Assembly (NCBI GenBank): GCA_964453035.1
Contig: CAYVOX010000180.1
Coordinates: 1-5,221 of the forward strand
Direction: 5' to 3'
DNA from: CAYVOX01 sp964453035
GTDB lineage: Bacteria > Chloroflexota > Anaerolineae > Anaerolineales > Anaerolineaceae
DNA: 5,221 nucleotides
In this document: piece by piece, positions 1-5,221 of the stretch
Position numbering within the stretch: position 1 is the stretch's first letter
How the letters are laid out: every line of letters starts with the position of its first letter
Made by a program: the position numbers and the translations under genes
The notes under the pieces: generated by a model
Databases searched by the model: none
Told to the model about the DNA's origin: nothing
Seen by the model: only the letters and a program-made list of their open reading frames with translations

Positions 1-334
1 CAATGGGCTTTTCGATGAAGCGCATGGCGCCCAAATTGAGCGCAAAATTTTTATCCTCAGGGGTGATGTAGGTGGCGGAGATGAAGATGATGGGGATTTG
101 CGCGGTGCGCGGGTCCTTGCGCAGGTTGTGGGCCAGGGTGTAGCCATCCATGCGGGGCATGAGGATATCGGTGATAACAAGCGCCGGGCGCTCCTGGGCA
201 ATGCGCTGCATGGCTTCCTGACCATCGCGCGCGCTGACCACCGGATAGCCCTTGAAGCGCAGGGCTACTTCCAGCAATTCCAGAACGTTGGGGGTATCTT
301 CCACTATTAATATGGGGCCGTAAGGTATGTTCAT
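1..334 (-). CDS. response regulator receiver domain protein (partial, C-terminus outside the window)
   Basis: CheY-like phosphoacceptor domain of a two-component signalling protein, acting in the cytoplasm as target of a sensor histidine kinase. The visible 111 residues hold every hallmark: the acidic pair E12-D13 in ILIVEDTPN, phosphoacceptor D56 in LVITDILMPRMDGY, the switch residue S86 in IIFISATY, and conserved K109 in RFIEKPI. A receiver is about 120 residues, so it is almost complete; the protein runs off the window start. Whether an output domain (DNA binding, GGDEF, kinase) follows, or it is a stand-alone receiver, cannot be seen. The ATG at 334 is chosen because a purine-rich GAAAGAG (343-349) lies 8 bases upstream and the receiver fold begins within a few residues. 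It follows the HD-domain gene in the same direction after 83 bases, with a possible promoter of its own. Family assignment is secure; the signal sensed is unknown. Confidence 0.93.
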   Translation of the reverse strand, partial: MNIPYGPILIVEDTPNVLELLEVALRFKGYPVVSARDGQEAMQRIAQERPALVITDILMPRMDGYTLAHNLRKDPRTAQIPIIFISATYITPEDKNFALNLGAMRFIEKPI

Positions 335-366
335 GGTGATGGCTCTTTCACTGCTAACTTTGGCAC

Positions 367-395
367 ATTGTAGCCTGTTCAACCGTGCCGCGCAA
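367..395 (-). promoter_or_regulatory. putative promoter of the response regulator gene
   Basis: Read on the minus strand, TTGCGC (390-395) and TACAAT (367-372) are separated by exactly 17 bases. The -10 box matches the sigma-70 consensus at five of six positions; the -35 box keeps only TTG. Transcription would start near 360, giving a leader of about 25 bases before the ATG at 334. If real, the regulator can be expressed independently of the upstream HD gene. This is pattern matching only. Confidence 0.38.
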
Positions 396-396
396 G

Positions 397-419
397 AAAG
401 CACACCTTAGAGGTGCTTT
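397..419 (-). terminator. hairpin at the 3' end of the HD-domain gene, weak terminator candidate
   Basis: AAAGCACACCT (397-407) faces AGGTGCTTT (411-419) across the 3-base loop TAG, giving nine pairs with a two-base bulge. On the minus strand it overlaps the HD gene stop codon (418-420). The following bases (CTTGCG) contain no clean run of T, so as an intrinsic terminator it would be inefficient. It could instead protect the 3' end of the mRNA. Confidence 0.3.
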
Positions 420-1053
420 ACAACTGGCCGTACCACTCGGCCTGCAGCTGCTGGAAGTACTGATCCAGGTAGGCAGCGCGGCCCTCCGCCAGCTGGCGAG
501 CGGTTGAGGTGAACAGACGTGCCTTGATTTTCCGCAGCTTGAAGAGATATTCGTGATAGGCGCTGTGCGGCTCGCCGGGCTCTTCCTCCCCGGTTTGCAG
601 AAAGCGCTCCGACGGCTGGGCGAAGTAGGGCTGTCCGGCCAGGGCGGCGTAGGCCACGGTGCGCGCCGCGCCGATGGCGCCGAGCACATCCAGCTTATCG
701 GCATCGAAGATCACGCGCGCCTCGGGGGTAGCGGGCGGCTCGCGGTCGTCGCGGAAGCGGTGAGCACGGATGCAGTGCAGCACGGCAGCAATGCGCCCCT
801 CAGGCCAGCCTTCTTCGGTCAACACGCGGGCGGCAAATTCAGCCGAGGCGTGGTGGTGGGTGGCGCGTTCCTCGGCGCCGGGGGTGGTGCCGTGAGCGTC
901 GTGCAGCAGGGCGGCGGCGCGCACAATTTCAAGGTCGGCGCCTTCGGCCTGGGCCAGGCGCTCGGCCATGCGGTAAACGCGCAGAACGTGGTCAAAATCG
1001 TGGACGCTGTCGGCATCCCGGTACCAGGCGCGGGCTTGTTCGATGGTGGGCAT
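418..1053 (-). CDS. HD-domain phosphohydrolase, YedJ-like
   Basis: Predicted metal-dependent phosphohydrolase of 211 residues, close to the length of E. coli YedJ (about 230). The HD-superfamily ligands are visible in order: H22 in HDFDHVLRVYRMAE, the H51-D52 pair in AALLHDAHG, histidines 66-68, H93 and H98 in VLHCIRAHRF, and D119 in IFDADKLDVLGA. The C-terminal stretch (about 163-208: HSAYHEY, LFKLRKIKARLFT, then ARQLAEGRAAYLDQYF) matches the helical tail I recall for this subfamily. No signal peptide or membrane segment, so cytoplasmic. HD proteins of this type act on nucleotides or other phosphoesters; the substrate is not determined here. The ATG at 1053 is preceded by GAGAGG (1058-1063) at 4 bases. 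It is transcribed divergently from the glycosidase gene and points towards the response regulator. No role linking it to either neighbour is evident. Confidence 0.88.
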   Translation of the reverse strand: MPTIEQARAWYRDADSVHDFDHVLRVYRMAERLAQAEGADLEIVRAAALLHDAHGTTPGAEERATHHHASAEFAARVLTEEGWPEGRIAAVLHCIRAHRFRDDREPPATPEARVIFDADKLDVLGAIGAARTVAYAALAGQPYFAQPSERFLQTGEEEPGEPHSAYHEYLFKLRKIKARLFTSTARQLAEGRAAYLDQYFQQLQAEWYGQL

Positions 1054-1091
1054 GGGTCCTCTCGGTTGCGGCAGGGGGTAGGATCAGGTAG

Positions 1092-1097
1092 ATTATA
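1092..1097 (-). promoter_or_regulatory. putative -10 box of the HD-domain gene
   Basis: The minus strand reads TATAAT, a perfect sigma-70 -10 hexamer, about 39 bases before the ATG. Transcription would begin near 1085 with a leader of about 31 bases that includes GAGAGG. No convincing -35 box lies 16-18 bases further up (the sequence there is C-rich), so the promoter is either activator-dependent or the match is chance. Confidence 0.35.
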
Positions 1098-1228
1098 ACG
1101 GGTTTAGGGCGGCGGCGGGGGCCTCTCTCATCCCCTGACCTCGGGGTAAGCCCATTCTTCCCTGCAGGAAACGAGCCTTTTTGGGGTTCCATTACAGTCT
1201 CAACCCGGTCAACGGCAGCAGCAGGATT

Positions 1229-1248
1229 CCCTTCCCCACAGGGAAGGG
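1229..1248. repeat. perfect C/G-rich hairpin in the intergenic region, possible dispersed repeat unit
   Basis: CCCTTCCC (1229-1236) and GGGAAGGG (1241-1248) form a perfect 8-pair stem around the loop CACA. Immediately after it, GGGGGAT (1252-1258) is the reverse complement of ATCCCCC (1283-1289), so a second, looser stem can form further right. Polypurine/polypyrimidine palindromes of this style are common as dispersed intergenic repeats in Chloroflexota and similar genomes (recalled, not searched). Only one copy is present here. It has no T-tract on either strand, so it is not a typical terminator. Confidence 0.45.
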
Positions 1249-1297
1249 GTCGGGGGATAGGTCTAAATCATATTTCTGCGCAATCCCCCATCCTGAG

Positions 1298-1313
1298 TAC
1301 AATTAGGTTAACC
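1298..1313 (+). promoter_or_regulatory. putative glycosidase operon promoter (-10 box) with adjacent palindrome
   Basis: TACAAT (1298-1303) matches the -10 consensus at five of six positions and would start transcription near 1310, about 25 bases before the ATG. No good -35 box is seen (TCTGCG lies at 17-base spacing). The perfect 8-base palindrome GGTTAACC (1306-1313) lies right on the predicted start site, a place where a repressor operator would block transcription. A palindrome this short can easily be chance. The strong ribosome site GGAGG follows at 1326-1330, 5 bases before the start codon. Confidence 0.35.
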
Positions 1314-1335
1314 GCGCCACCCCCCGGAGGTAAAC

Positions 1336-3432
1336 ATGCTCAATCGCCCCAACTTCATCCCCGGCGACTGGGGACGCCTGCAAACCCCCATCGCCTACAC
1401 CCCCCGACAGGTCGAGCACCTGGCTCGCAACCTGCTGGCAGAAATGACCCTTGAAGAAAAAATTGACCAGATGACCGGCGCACTGGGCGTGCTGGAAGGC
1501 ATCCTCGAGTTCATCCGCCACTCCTACAACTGGAAGCCCTACACCGCCGGCGAGAACCCCCGCCTGGGCATCCCCGGACTGCGCTTCACCGACGGCCCGC
1601 GCGGCATCGTCAGCGGCAGTTGCACCGCTTTTCCCTGCTCCATGGCGCGCGCCGCCGCCTGGGATACCCCCCTGGAAGAGCAGGTGGGCGATGCAATGGG
1701 CGTGGAGGGGCGCTCGGTGGGCGCCAACTTTTTCGGCGGGGTGTGCATCAACCTGCTGCGCCACCCGGCCTGGGGGCGCGCCCAGGAGACCTACGGCGAA
1801 GATCCCCACCTGCTGGGCGAAATGGGCGCCGCCCTGGTGCGCGGCGTGCAGCGCCACATGCTGGCCTGCGTCAAGCACTACGCCTGCAACAGCATCGAAA
1901 ACGTCCGCACCAGGGTCAACGTTAAAATCTCCCAGCGCGCCCTGCGCGAGGTGTACCTGCCTCACTTCAAACGCTGCGTGGATGAAGGCGCCGCCGCCGT
2001 GATGAGCGCCTATAACCGCGTCAACGGCGTGCACTGCGGGCACAACGCCCATCTGCTGCGGCGTATCCTCAAGGAGGAATGGGGCTTTGAAGGGCTGGTC
2101 ATGTCCGATTTTGTCTTCGGCATCCGTGATGCTGAAGCCGCCGCTTTGGGCGGGCTGGATATTGAGATGCCCGCCCGGCTGCACTACCACAGGCGCCTCA
2201 AAAAGCTGGTGCAGCAGGGCCGCGTGCCGCTCCAGGTGGTGGATGAAGCCGTGCTGCGCATTCTGAGCGCCAAGCTGCGCTTTGCCCACGTGGGCCAGCC
2301 CGAGCGTTACGGCCCGCAGTCCATTTGCAGCCCGCAGCACCTCGCCCTGGCCCGCCGCTCGGCCGTGGAGGGCATGGTGCTGCTGCAAAACAATCCCCTG
2401 GCCGATGGCGCTCCCCTGCTGCCGCTTGCCGCCCCGCGCATCAAAACACTGGCCGTGCTGGGCGCGCTGGCTAACACCCCCAACACCGGCGATAACGGCA
2501 GCAGCCGCGTCAGGCCGCCGCACGTGGTCACCCCGCTGGAAGGCATTAAGGCAGCCTGGAACAGCGGTGAAGTGTGGTTTGACACCGCCGCCGCGCTCCG
2601 CCCGGCGCTGGCGCTGGCAAAAAAAGCGGATGCTGTGATGATCGTGGCCGGCTACGATTTCCACGACGAGGGCGAGAAGATTGGCACCGGCGGCGACCGG
2701 GCCAGCCTGACCCTCAAACCTGCCGATGAAGCCCTCATCCAGGCGGTTGCGGCGGTCAATTCGCGCGTGGTGGTGGTGATTGAAAGCGGCTCTGCGGTCA
2801 TCACCGATGCGTGGCGCGAGCGGGTGCCGGCAATCGTCGCTGCCTGGTACCCGGGCATGGAGGGCGGGCACGCCCTGGCTGACCTGCTGGTGGGGCGGGC
2901 CAATTTCTCCGGCAAGCTGCCCTGCACCTTCCCGCGCAGCGCAAACCAGCTCCCCTTCTTTGATCGCAACGCGGAGGAAATCGAGTACGGCTATTTTCAC
3001 GGTTACCGCCTGCTGGAGCGCAACTTGCATGAAGCCGCCTTTGCCTTTGGTTTCGGGCTGAGCTACACTACCTACCAGTATGCCCGCCTCAACCTGCAAA
3101 GCGCCGAGTTCAGCCCTGCGGATACGCTCACCGCGCAGGTGCAGCTCACCAACACCGGCCCCCTCGCCGGGGAAGAAATCGTCCAGCTCTACATCGGCGC
3201 CCCAGGTTTGGTTGTTAAGCGCCCCGTCAAAGAGCTTAAAGCCTTTACGCGGGTGGCGCTCCAACCCGGCCAAACCCAAACCCTCACCTTCCAGCTTCCG
3301 CTGCAGCAGTTGGCCTACTACGATGAACCTTCCGCCAGCTGGCAGATGGAGCCGGGCAGTTACACCCTGTTCATCGGCGGCTCATCCCGCCCGCAGGATC
3401 TCATCAGCACCACCTTTCAGGTCAACCTGTGA
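1336..3432 (+). CDS. glycoside hydrolase family 3 protein (beta-glucosidase-like)
   Basis: Retaining exo-glycosidase of family GH3, likely releasing a terminal sugar such as beta-glucose from a glycoside; the exact sugar is not readable. Of 698 residues, about 25-320 form the TIM-barrel domain: D86 in RFTDGPRG (substrate pocket), R142 and R148 in LLRHPAWGR, YGEDP (153-157), K180-H181, SAYNRVNG (224-231), and nucleophile D258 in LVMSDF. About 345-560 form the alpha/beta-sandwich domain, with E445 and E447 in HDEGE as candidate acid/base, then GGDR (452-455) and PGMEGG. FGFGLSYT (571-578) leads into the C-terminal fibronectin-III-like domain (about 595-695). No signal peptide, so cytoplasmic. 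The ATG at 1336 has GGAGG 5 bases upstream. It is first in a probable operon with the PHP and VOC genes. Without a PA14 insertion it is on the compact side for its family. Family certain; specificity (glucoside, xyloside, other) not. Confidence 0.96.
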   Translation: MLNRPNFIPGDWGRLQTPIAYTPRQVEHLARNLLAEMTLEEKIDQMTGALGVLEGILEFIRHSYNWKPYTAGENPRLGIPGLRFTDGPRGIVSGSCTAFPCSMARAAAWDTPLEEQVGDAMGVEGRSVGANFFGGVCINLLRHPAWGRAQETYGEDPHLLGEMGAALVRGVQRHMLACVKHYACNSIENVRTRVNVKISQRALREVYLPHFKRCVDEGAAAVMSAYNRVNGVHCGHNAHLLRRILKEEWGFEGLVMSDFVFGIRDAEAAALGGLDIEMPARLHYHRRLKKLVQQGRVPLQVVDEAVLRILSAKLRFAHVGQPERYGPQSICSPQHLALARRSAVEGMVLLQNNPLADGAPLLPLAAPRIKTLAVLGALANTPNTGDNGSSRVRPPHVVTPLEGIKAAWNSGEVWFDTAAALRPALALAKKADAVMIVAGYDFHDEGEKIGTGGDRASLTLKPADEALIQAVAAVNSRVVVVIESGSAVITDAWRERVPAIVAAWYPGMEGGHALADLLVGRANFSGKLPCTFPRSANQLPFFDRNAEEIEYGYFHGYRLLERNLHEAAFAFGFGLSYTTYQYARLNLQSAEFSPADTLTAQVQLTNTGPLAGEEIVQLYIGAPGLVVKRPVKELKAFTRVALQPGQTQTLTFQLPLQQLAYYDEPSASWQMEPGSYTLFIGGSSRPQDLISTTFQVNL

Positions 3433-3481
3433 TCGCCCCGCCGCCTGCCAGCCTGTAAAACCCATCCAGTAGAGGATACCC

Positions 3482-4804
3482 ATGCCTGATCCCTTCATCC
3501 TGCAACTTCACATTGACCCTTCCCGTCAGGGAAGCTACTTCACCCTGCCCTTCCAGGTGCCGGAGGGGATCGAGAGCCTCTCGGTGCGCTACAGCTACGT
3601 GCGCCGCGCCAGCCTCGATCAACCCCTGCCCGGCGGCATCTTCACTGCCCGCCCCGAGATGAACATTGTGGATATCGGTCTCATCGCCCCGGATGGCTCT
3701 CAGGTGGGCGCTTCCGGCTCGGATAAGCTCGAAGTCACCGTCAGCGATACGTTTTCCACCCCTGGCTACCGCCCGGTGCCCATCCTGCCCGGCGAGTGGG
3801 GCATCCTGGTGGGCGCCTATAAAATCCAGCCGGAGGGCCTGGACGTGCGCTACGAGGTGACTCTGCAGCCCAAATCTCTGCGCCTGCTGAGGGGCGACCT
3901 GCACGCGCACACCCTCGCCTCCGACGGGGTTCACACCCCCGAGGAGCTGGCCCTCAAGGCTCTGCGTCATGGATTGGACTTTCTGGCAATCACCGACCAC
4001 AACCAGCAGGTTTCGGCGGATGCGCTGCCACGCGTGCCGGGTGTGACCATGCTGCCCGGCGTGGAGTGGACCCACTACCAGGGGCATGCCAACTTCATCG
4101 GCGTGGACCGGCCCTACGATGAGCCCTTTGCCGCCCACACTCCCCACCAGGCCCTCGCCATCTTCCAGTCAGCGCGGGCACGCGGGGCGTTCATCACCAT
4201 CAACCACCCCTTTGATGTCAACTGCGGCTTCCATTTTGACATGACCGCCTTCCCCTGCGACTGCCTGGAGGTGTGGAACGGCCCGATGCGCGAATACAAC
4301 CTCAAGGCGGTGGGGTACTGGCAAAAGTTGCTTGAAAGCGGCAAAAAAGTGCCCATCTGCGGCGGCAGCGATTACCACCGCGATACCCCCTTCATCTTCC
4401 TCGGCGGCCCCACCACCTGCGTCTATGCCCTTTCCAACGGCGCCAGCGATATTCTCAACGCCCTGCGCGCCGGGCACAGCTTCATCACCTTTGCCCCCGG
4501 CGGCCCAACCTTGCACCTCTCCGCTGGCGACCAGGGCGCCATCATGGGCGATTCCGTCCCCTGGGCTGCCGCGCGCGAGCTGCGCATCAGAGCGGAAGCC
4601 CTGCTCGCCGGGGACGTGCTGCGTGTGGTCACTGCCGCCAGCGCCGATGCCGTCTTCAAAGCCCTGCAGGATGGCGACCTGGCACTCACCTTCCCCGTGG
4701 AATCTCCCGGGTTTGCCCGCGTGGAGGTACTGCGCGCCTTTTTGCCGGGCTTGCCCATGCTCCCCGCCGCCCTCTCTAACCCCATTTACTTCGACGGAGC
4801 CTGA
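3482..4804 (+). CDS. PHP-domain metallohydrolase, CehA/McbA-type
   Basis: Predicted multi-metal hydrolase with a PHP (polymerase and histidinol phosphatase) fold, 440 residues, cytoplasmic by lack of a signal peptide. Residues 1-130 are a beta-rich N-terminal domain without a catalytic motif, seen ahead of the PHP barrel in many members. The barrel carries the full ligand set: H141 and H143 in GDLHAHT, D148 in SDG, D172-H173 in ITDHNQ, E195 in PGVEWT, H202, H242 in INHPFD, and D297/H299 in GGSDYHR. After about 315 comes the family's tail (LNALRAGHSFIT, then a beta-rich end). Named relatives include carbaryl hydrolase CehA, but most members have no known substrate; phosphoester or ester hydrolysis is the reasonable range. 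The ATG at 3482 has AGAGG (3471-3475) at 6 bases. It lies 49 bases after the glycosidase, without a terminator between, so probably one transcript. Family confident, reaction unknown. Confidence 0.9.
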   Translation: MPDPFILQLHIDPSRQGSYFTLPFQVPEGIESLSVRYSYVRRASLDQPLPGGIFTARPEMNIVDIGLIAPDGSQVGASGSDKLEVTVSDTFSTPGYRPVPILPGEWGILVGAYKIQPEGLDVRYEVTLQPKSLRLLRGDLHAHTLASDGVHTPEELALKALRHGLDFLAITDHNQQVSADALPRVPGVTMLPGVEWTHYQGHANFIGVDRPYDEPFAAHTPHQALAIFQSARARGAFITINHPFDVNCGFHFDMTAFPCDCLEVWNGPMREYNLKAVGYWQKLLESGKKVPICGGSDYHRDTPFIFLGGPTTCVYALSNGASDILNALRAGHSFITFAPGGPTLHLSAGDQGAIMGDSVPWAAARELRIRAEALLAGDVLRVVTAASADAVFKALQDGDLALTFPVESPGFARVEVLRAFLPGLPMLPAALSNPIYFDGA

Positions 4805-4805
4805 G

Positions 4806-5180
4806 ATGGACGCCCCCTTCGCTCAAACCATCACCTTTTTCTACACCGCTGACCTGGCAGCCACCGCCCACTTTTACGAACAGGTGCTTGGCCTGCCCCT
4901 CGCCCTCGACCAGGGCGCCTGCCGCATTTATCGCGTCAGCCCGGGCGGGTTTGTGGGCTTTTGCCAGCACCTCAACCCGCCCGTAACCTCCGGCGCCGCC
5001 ATCCTCACCCTGGTCACCGCCGATGTGGACGGCTGGGCAGCGCGGCTGGCTCAAAAAGGGGTTGTTTTTGAAAAGCCGCCCCAGCTTAACCCGCGCTTTA
5101 AGATCTATCACTGCTTTTTACGCGATCCCAACGGTCTGCTGATTGAAATCCAGCGCTTTGAAGACCCTCGTTGGGTGTGA
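4806..5180 (+). CDS. VOC-superfamily protein (glyoxalase/bleomycin resistance fold)
   Basis: Small protein of 124 residues with one complete vicinal-oxygen-chelate unit: two beta-alpha-beta-beta-beta modules (about 6-56 and 64-118), the helix motif DLAATAHFYEQVLGLPL (16-32) and the hallmark RDPNGLLIEI (106-115). Members include dioxygenases, glyoxalases, epimerases and drug-binding proteins. The terminal glutamate (E114) is present, but the usual histidine or glutamine ligands at the first strand (near I9) and central strand (near I66-T68) are not seen. A non-metal binding role or a divergent site is therefore likely; this is inference from pattern only. The start at 4806 lies one base after the PHP stop (4802-4804), with GGAG (4796-4799) 6 bases upstream inside the PHP gene, which argues for translational coupling. 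The reading frame is open further upstream (to an ATG at 4332), but that would overlap the PHP gene by 470 bases and lacks homology. It ends the operon. Confidence 0.88.
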   Translation: MDAPFAQTITFFYTADLAATAHFYEQVLGLPLALDQGACRIYRVSPGGFVGFCQHLNPPVTSGAAILTLVTADVDGWAARLAQKGVVFEKPPQLNPRFKIYHCFLRDPNGLLIEIQRFEDPRWV

Positions 5181-5191
5181 ACCACCTGCAG

Positions 5192-5215
5192 GGTGGGTTA
5201 GACCTTGAACCCACC
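5192..5215 (+). terminator. hairpin after the VOC gene, likely operon terminator
   Basis: GGTGGGTT (5192-5199) and AACCCACC (5208-5215) form a perfect 8-pair stem with an 8-base loop, 11 bases after the VOC stop codon. The window ends six bases later, so a T-tract can be neither confirmed nor excluded (AACCTT is visible). A competing short stem, CCACC (5182-5186) with GGTGG (5192-5196), shares the left arm. It could equally be the start of an intergenic repeat. Confidence 0.5.
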
Positions 5216-5221
5216 AACCTT

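Larger units (their letters stand above)
1054..1335. other. divergent intergenic region
   Basis: This 282-base spacer separates the minus-strand HD gene from the plus-strand glycosidase. I see no open frame with a ribosome binding site and no RNA gene. It holds promoter elements at both edges, a perfect C/G-rich hairpin at 1229-1248, and a weaker imperfect palindrome TTCCCTGCAGGAA at 1158-1170. The part between about 1100 and 1220 otherwise shows nothing I can name. Confidence 0.7.

Noticed and set aside
98..310. A 70-codon plus-strand open frame over the receiver domain
   Set aside because: It is the complement of a textbook receiver domain and has no recognisable protein features.
553..1098. 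A 181-codon open frame antisense to the HD-domain gene
   Set aside because: Gly/Ala/Val-rich shadow translation without motifs; the HD ligands are clearly on the minus strand.
1158..1170. Imperfect palindrome TTCCCTGCAGGAA as a terminator or operator
   Set aside because: Only four outer pairs around a small centre; the run of T at about 1178-1182 is 7 bases further on and no gene ends nearby on the plus strand.
1303..3279. A 658-codon open frame antisense to the glycosidase gene
   Set aside because: Its translation is rich in His, Gln, Gly and Ala with no recognisable motif, as expected from the complement of a GC-rich gene. The plus strand carries an unmistakable GH3 protein with a good ribosome site.
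3422..4147. A 241-codon open frame antisense to the PHP gene
   Set aside because: Low-complexity Gly/His/Val/Ala composition, no family motif, and it opposes a gene with a complete set of PHP metal ligands.
4332..4805. N-terminal extension of the VOC protein to an upstream ATG at 4332
   Set aside because: The added part is Pro/Ser/Ala-rich shadow sequence of the PHP gene with no fold. The VOC domain begins right at the ATG at 4806, which has its own GGAG site.

Overview
The window is a GC-rich bacterial chromosomal segment. Two genes lie on the minus strand at the left. A divergent three-gene cluster lies on the plus strand and fills the rest. The style of the proteins (a CheY-like receiver, a YedJ-like HD hydrolase, a signal-less GH3 glycosidase, a CehA/McbA-type PHP protein) and a C/G-rich hairpin in the intergenic spacer would fit a Chloroflexota (Anaerolineae-like) genome. 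That assignment is an impression from recalled protein style, not proof. No phage, IS, CRISPR, tRNA or rRNA signal is visible.

Left part (1-1053, minus strand): a response-regulator receiver domain is cut off by the window start (1-334). Upstream of it is a complete HD-domain phosphohydrolase (418-1053). The 83-base gap between them holds a weak hairpin overlapping the HD stop codon and a plausible promoter for the regulator.

Middle (1054-1335): a 282-base divergent spacer. It carries a -10 box for the HD gene, a C/G-rich perfect hairpin of the dispersed-repeat kind, and a -10 box, an 8-base palindrome and a strong Shine-Dalgarno site for the glycosidase gene. I see no gene in it.

Right part (1336-5180, plus strand): three genes form a likely operon. 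The first is a family 3 glycoside hydrolase of 698 residues with nucleophile Asp258. After 49 bases comes a 440-residue PHP-fold metallohydrolase of the CehA/McbA type with all its metal ligands. One base after its stop begins a 124-residue VOC-superfamily protein lacking most of the usual metal ligands. A hairpin just after the last stop probably ends the transcript. None of the three has a signal peptide, so they should act in the cytoplasm, presumably on an imported or internally made glycoside. The natural substrate cannot be read from the sequence. The combination of a glycosidase with an orphan PHP hydrolase and a small VOC protein is the most interesting feature of the window.
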